Below the pieces are notes generated by a model. The model saw only the letters and a program-made list of their open reading frames with translations, was not told the DNA's origin and did not search any database. A stretch of DNA of 64,000 nt. Origin: Candidatus Kryptobacter tengchongensis. Lineage in GTDB: Bacteria; Bacteroidota; Ignavibacteria; Kryptoniales; Kryptoniaceae. A program made the translations under genes and the position numbers. Below are positions 60,662 to 64,000 of this stretch, piece after piece. The first letter of the stretch is position 1. The number at the start of each line of letters is the position of its first letter. The stretch lies in contig FAON01000012.1 of assembly GCA_001485605.1 (NCBI GenBank), positions 248,001-312,000 of the forward strand, read 5' to 3'.

Positions 60662-61480
60662 TTAAAGCTCGCTTTGTTTTATTTTTTTGATCGTTTCTTT
60701 AATTAAAAGTGAAAATTCGTTTTTAACCCTTTGCGCAACTTCTGTAACCTCTTCATGTGAGAGCTTCGTTGAGCTTATTCCAGCAGCGTAATTCGTGATG
60801 CATGATATTCCGAGAACCCTCATTCCGAGATAATTTGCAGTTATAACTTCTGGAACAGTTGACATTCCGACCGCATCAGAACCGATTTTCCTAAGCATTT
60901 GAACTTCGGATGGTGTTTCATAATTTGGACCACGAACGCCACAGTAAATCCCTTCACGGACGGGTAGTCCAAGCTCAATTCCTGTTTGAATTGCTATTTT
61001 TCGGAGTTTTTCATCATAGGCTGGCTTGTTGAATCTATTTACATTTGGCGAGAAAATTTTAAGTGGATTTAGAAACATGAAGTTTATATGATCTGCAATT
61101 ATCATTAAATCGCCAGGTTTAAAATTTTTATTCAATCCCCCAGCTGCATTTGTGACAATTAAGATTTTAACACCGAGTTCATGCGCCACAAGCACCGGAT
61201 AAATGACATTTTCAATTTTCCCCGATTCATAGAAGTGAATTCTTCCTTGAAATCCAAGAAGATTTATATCATATAATCTTCCAAATACAAGATTCCCGGC
61301 ATGTCCTTCAACTGTTGGAAGTGGATAGTTTGGTATATCGCTTGTTTTAATTTTCATTTTATTTTCAAATTCTTCTGCAAGGTCGCCAAGCCCGGAACCA
61401 AGGATTATGGCTATCTGAGGACGGAGGTCATTTGTTTTTGCTTTGATGTATTTTATGCTTTCCTTTATTCTTTCAATCAT
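60662..61480 (-). CDS. Purine nucleoside phosphorylase
   Basis: The 272-residue protein is a family-2 (trimeric, PunA-type) purine nucleoside phosphorylase: IAIILGSGLGDLAEEF (phosphate loop), TVEGHAGNLVFG, VTNAAGGLNKNFKPGDLMIIADHIN, GPNYETPSEV, and VGMSTVPEVI. It splits purine nucleosides with phosphate for salvage. It overlaps the flippase-like gene by eight bases. Confidence 0.94.
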   Translation of the reverse strand: MIERIKESIKYIKAKTNDLRPQIAIILGSGLGDLAEEFENKMKIKTSDIPNYPLPTVEGHAGNLVFGRLYDINLLGFQGRIHFYESGKIENVIYPVLVAHELGVKILIVTNAAGGLNKNFKPGDLMIIADHINFMFLNPLKIFSPNVNRFNKPAYDEKLRKIAIQTGIELGLPVREGIYCGVRGPNYETPSEVQMLRKIGSDAVGMSTVPEVITANYLGMRVLGISCITNYAAGISSTKLSHEEVTEVAQRVKNEFSLLIKETIKKIKQSEL

Positions 61481-62417
61481 TTTTAAATTTCACAATTTTT
61501 TTCTGAAAAATGTAAAGCGCTATCAGACCAAGAGCAACAGCAAACCATAGAGTTGCAAATCTGATTATTATTGTTATCGCAACTGCGGTATTTTTCGGAA
61601 TTTTATTAAAGATTAAAAGCCCGCTCATGCTTCCCTCCGTAAATCCAAGACCGCCAGGTAGCATTGAGATTGCGCCAGCAAGTGTAGAGAAAGAATAAAT
61701 AAAAGTTGCAAGGTTAAGCGAGAGATCAATTGAATACGAACGAATCACAATGTAAAAGCCAAGGCATTCAAAAAACCATGATACGGTTGAAATCAAAACC
61801 GAGGGGATTAAAACCCTTAAGTCAATTAATTCAACTGTGCTATTGTAAGCGGTGTTAATTTTTGTTGCAAATTTATCCCCGATTATTTTTCTAATCCTTT
61901 CAAATACAAGATAAAAATTTCCCTTTTTGCTGATTATAAAAATTCCTCCAATGATTATAAATCCGACGCCGGCGATGATTTCCTTGCCGTAGTTAAAATA
62001 GAATGAGCCGTACAATGCAAGAATTACAAGGGCGATAAAATCAGTTAACCTTTCAACAAAGACTATTGGCGAAGAGCGTGAGATCTGAACATTATCGGTT
62101 ATTTTTAGCAGATAAGATTTTAAGGTTTCCCCAAATTTTCCGGGTGTAATTGACATTGTAAGACCACTGATGAAGATAAGGAAACTTTTTGTTGTTGAGA
62201 TTTTTATTCCAAGTTTTCTCAGGTAAAATTCCCAGCGGAAAAAGCGGAAGATATAATTCAGCAGGGAAAGAGTTAGAACAGGTATTAAGAAAATCCATTT
62301 GAAATTTTTTAAACTTAAAACAAGTTTTTCAAGGTCAGCGTAAATTGCGAGAAAAGCAAAAACCAAAGTGCAAACTAAAACAGATATGATAACTTTTTGA
62401 TGAAGATTTTTAATCAT
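61473..62417 (-). CDS. UPF0104/flippase-like membrane protein
   Basis: The 314-residue protein has eight or nine membrane segments and the family signature PGKFGETLKSYLL and LPGGLGFTEGSMSGLLI. The family (UPF0104, related to MprF flippase parts and AglD) moves lipids or lipid-linked intermediates across the membrane; substrate unknown. It overlaps the Maf gene by eight bases. Confidence 0.85.
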   Translation of the reverse strand: MIKNLHQKVIISVLVCTLVFAFLAIYADLEKLVLSLKNFKWIFLIPVLTLSLLNYIFRFFRWEFYLRKLGIKISTTKSFLIFISGLTMSITPGKFGETLKSYLLKITDNVQISRSSPIVFVERLTDFIALVILALYGSFYFNYGKEIIAGVGFIIIGGIFIISKKGNFYLVFERIRKIIGDKFATKINTAYNSTVELIDLRVLIPSVLISTVSWFFECLGFYIVIRSYSIDLSLNLATFIYSFSTLAGAISMLPGGLGFTEGSMSGLLIFNKIPKNTAVAITIIIRFATLWFAVALGLIALYIFQKKIVKFKND

Positions 62418-62997
62418 CAGATAAAAATCTTTTCATTGCGAGGTAAAATTTTGTAAGGGGAAATCCAACGACATTATAGAAACAACCATTAATTCTTTCA
62501 ACGAAGACCGCACCATAATCATCTTGAATTCCATATGCCCCCGCTTTATCAAGTGGTGAACCAGTCGCAACATATTCATCAATTTCATCTTCATCTATTT
62601 CTCTAAATTTAACATCTGTGACTTCAAAGTCAGAATAAATTTTATTTGTCTTTGTATCAAGGATTGTAAATCCGGTATAAACTCTGTGAGTTTTGCCCGA
62701 TAACTTTTTTAACATCAGTTTCGCCTCTTCCTGGTCTTTAGGTTTGCTTATGATCTCTCCATCAAGGACGACAATGGTGTCGGCTGAAATAATGATAGCG
62801 TCGGGGTAGTTCTTGGCAACTTCAATTGCTTTTTTCTTTGAAAGGGTCAAAACATGTTCTTCGGGTGAAGATGTTTGAAATGAGTCTTCATCAACCCCAC
62901 TTGGATGAACGATAAAACTTAAGCCGATTTGTTTTAAAAGGTTGTATCTTCTCGGTGATGCGGAGGCGAGGACAACGGTTTTATTTATCTTGAGCAT
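62410..62997 (-). CDS. maf: Maf-like nucleotide pyrophosphatase
   Basis: From the ATG at 62997 the product has 195 residues: LASASPRRYNLLKQIG at the start, ISADTIVVLDGEIISKP, KLSGKTHRVYTGF and DKAGAYGIQDDYGAVFVERINGCFYNVVGFPL, the full Maf signature. Maf proteins hydrolyse modified nucleoside triphosphates and are linked to cell division. A longer frame to 63078 runs through the terminator hairpin, so 62997 is preferred. Confidence 0.94.
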   Translation of the reverse strand: MLKINKTVVLASASPRRYNLLKQIGLSFIVHPSGVDEDSFQTSSPEEHVLTLSKKKAIEVAKNYPDAIIISADTIVVLDGEIISKPKDQEEAKLMLKKLSGKTHRVYTGFTILDTKTNKIYSDFEVTDVKFREIDEDEIDEYVATGSPLDKAGAYGIQDDYGAVFVERINGCFYNVVGFPLTKFYLAMKRFLSDD

Positions 62998-63021
62998 GTT
63001 TTTATTTTTTCCTTTATTAAT

Positions 63022-63048
63022 AAAAAATCCCGACACAAGGTCGGGATT
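63022..63048 (-). terminator. Rho-independent terminator of the small exported protein gene
   Basis: On the minus strand AATCCCGAC, loop CTTGT, GTCGGGATT followed by TTTT: a 9-base-pair stem with a U-run. It lies 44 bases after the stop of the gene at 63092-63484. Confidence 0.88.
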
Positions 63049-63091
63049 AAAATTAAAAAATGAAATGATTAAATTCAATTAAAAAATTTTC

Positions 63092-63484
63092 TCATCTAAA
63101 CATCGCTTTTATACTTCCCCAAGTTCTTTTCACGCTTGATACTTTATGAAGCACTGTTATAGGACCAACATGGAATGAGCCGGTGGTTGTCACAACTTGT
63201 AGTCTATATGCGTAGATATTGTCTGTTTGTTTGAAAGCAGATGCGTCAATATATTCATAGGTTGAATTGTTTCCTTTTGGATTTATCTCTGCAAGTTTGG
63301 TGAATTCGTTCAATTGATTTACACTTCTTTCAAGTATGAATTTTTGAACTCCTGTTTCATCGGAGGTTTTCCATCTTATGATGATGTTATCATTTTGGCT
63401 TTGGGCAGTAAAATATTCAACAACTGAACCAGCCATCAACATTACAAAGGCGATAAAGGGTAATAAGAAAAGTGCTTTTTTCAT
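63092..63484 (-). CDS. Small exported beta-rich protein (Fn3-like)
   Basis: The protein has a signal sequence (KKALFLLPFIAFVMLMAGS) and about 90 residues with a fibronectin type III-like pattern: IIIRWKTSDETGVQKFILERSVN, YEYIDASAF and YAYRLQVVTTTG. The start could be ATG 63484 or ATG 63493, three codons earlier; neither has a clear ribosome site. It has its own promoter and terminator, so it is a single-gene unit. Function unknown. Confidence 0.75.
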   Translation of the reverse strand: MKKALFLLPFIAFVMLMAGSVVEYFTAQSQNDNIIIRWKTSDETGVQKFILERSVNQLNEFTKLAEINPKGNNSTYEYIDASAFKQTDNIYAYRLQVVTTTGSFHVGPITVLHKVSSVKRTWGSIKAMFR

Positions 63485-63517
63485 ATAAGACATTTTTAAT
63501 TTATTTTTTTCAATTTA

Positions 63518-63546
63518 AAGTTAATCAGATTTTGATTAAAAGTCAA
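63518..63546 (-). promoter_or_regulatory. Promoter of the small exported protein gene
   Basis: On the minus strand TTGACT (63546-63541) and TAACTT (63523-63518) are separated by 17 bases. A perfect inverted repeat TTAATCA-N5-TGATTAA (63521-63539) fills most of the spacer. Confidence 0.6.
63521..63539. promoter_or_regulatory. Inverted repeat in promoter spacer, candidate operator
   Basis: TTAATCA (63521-63527), GATTT, TGATTAA (63533-63539). It lies between -35 and -10 boxes, a position that suits a repressor or activator. Confidence 0.4.
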
Positions 63547-63598
63547 GTGATATCGGGGTTATGCTTAAAAACTTTGATTGATCTCACATTTTAATTAC

Positions 63599-64000
63599 TT
63601 ATTTTTCCTCAACTCTTGCCTGTCCGCTTACCTTATAAACGACATAATTTTTTAAATCTTGGTCTGCTTCAAATCCATAACCTTGAAGAACTTCGTTTGG
63701 GGAGGTTACCTTTACGAAAGCGTCCGATCTTATTTTATTTCTTTCGTTATCCCAAAACAATCTGCTTGTTTCAACTTTTGTCCCTTCATCCGAGACGGCA
63801 ATGATATTTCCATATGCTTCAAGATTTTTTGTCTTTTCAATTACTCGTCCACTATCTGCTATAAGATAAGATGTATGTTTTCCAGTTTCATCGTAAAAAT
63901 CAACTCTGAAACCCTGGTTTAAGATCGTCACATCTTGAGTTTGAAAAACCATAATGTGATTTGCTTTTAAAACTGCTCTAACTTTGCCTGAATCGCTGAA
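63599..64000 (-). CDS. lptC: LptC-like lipopolysaccharide export protein, 5'-truncated by window edge
   Basis: The frame is open to the window edge, about 133 residues, reading FSDSGKVRAVLKANHIMVFQ at its visible start. Motifs FYDETGKHTSYLIADSGRVIEKTKNLEAYGNIIAVSDEG and the later VLQGYGFEADQDLKNYVV are typical of LptC, the periplasmic bridge that passes LPS from LptFG to LptA. The missing N-terminus should hold the membrane anchor. The apparent ATG at 63952 is internal. Confidence 0.82.
   Translation of the reverse strand, partial: FSDSGKVRAVLKANHIMVFQTQDVTILNQGFRVDFYDETGKHTSYLIADSGRVIEKTKNLEAYGNIIAVSDEGTKVETSRLFWDNERNKIRSDAFVKVTSPNEVLQGYGFEADQDLKNYVVYKVSGQARVEEK

Noticed and set aside
63531-63546. 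TTGACTTTTAATCAA (minus strand) as an Fnr-type site for the Crp/Fnr regulator
   Set aside because: The half-sites are one base too far apart and it coincides with the -35 box and another palindrome.

Overview
The window is a gene-dense bacterial chromosome segment, AT-rich (roughly 35-40% G+C by eye), with no rRNA, tRNA, CRISPR array or insertion sequence that I can see. Two secreted proteins end in the 'LYQNYPNPFN' type C-terminal sorting domain of the type IX secretion system, and there is a TonB receptor with a carboxypeptidase-like plug extension. With the envelope gene content this points to the Bacteroidota/Chlorobiota/Ignavibacteria (FCB) group; a thermophilic Ignavibacteria- or Kryptonia-like lineage is my inference, not proven. 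No gap between genes exceeds about 210 bases. Several gaps carry recognisable TTGACA-N17-TATAAT-type promoters, and many genes start with TTG.

Layout. 1-3632 (minus strand): secreted or exported proteins, including one with an M15-like zinc peptidase tail and one T9SS cargo protein. 3766-14498 (plus): housekeeping and envelope run: AlaX tRNA editing, acylphosphatase, IspF, DedA, PAP2 phosphatase, Lnt, a DUF885 lipoprotein, a methyltransferase, AroK, AroB and a T9SS-exported GHL10 glycosidase-like protein. 14563-16392 (minus): AspRS with its own promoter. 16563-27832 (plus): a complete chemosensory cluster (receiver protein, periplasmic binding protein, MCP, CheW, a FapA/DUF342 protein, a HEAT protein, CheR, two CheY, CheZ, CheA, CheB) without flagellar genes. 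27965-31935 (plus): TonB receptor, TPR protein, membrane protein and a winged-helix regulator whose start is out of frame. 32025-38747 (minus): methyltransferase, sugar-nucleotide-type SDR, DUF3108, an M1 peptidase joined to a probable outer-membrane barrel, aldo/keto reductase and cupin. 38896-40816 (plus): a PNPOx-UbiA fusion and a CDP-alcohol phosphatidyltransferase. 40809-43555 (minus): lutABC for lactate oxidation.

43666-54361 (plus) is the most distinctive part. A strong promoter with palindromes drives two tandem ArsR-family regulators (one with three cysteines, one with none), followed by about twenty small genes for thiol, persulfide and metal chemistry: PDO-type oxidoreductase, CoA-disulfide reductase family enzyme, glutaredoxin, orphan GroES, ZIP transporter, NifX-like protein, sulfide:quinone reductase, zinc ribbons, DUF2892, thioredoxins, DUF302, OsmC, a Tll0287-like haem protein, methyltransferase, rhodanese lipoprotein, DUF1858, two DUF6132-type mini membrane proteins (one only 54 residues) and a YkoF-like thiamine-binding protein. 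I read it as a sulfide/persulfide homeostasis island.

54370-64000 (minus): a small exported protein, YVTN beta-propeller, Crp/Fnr regulator, a GH15-like enzyme and an esterase that share the same N-terminal beta-sandwich, purine nucleoside phosphorylase, a flippase-like membrane protein, Maf, a small exported protein with its own promoter and terminator, and the 5'-truncated end of lptC.
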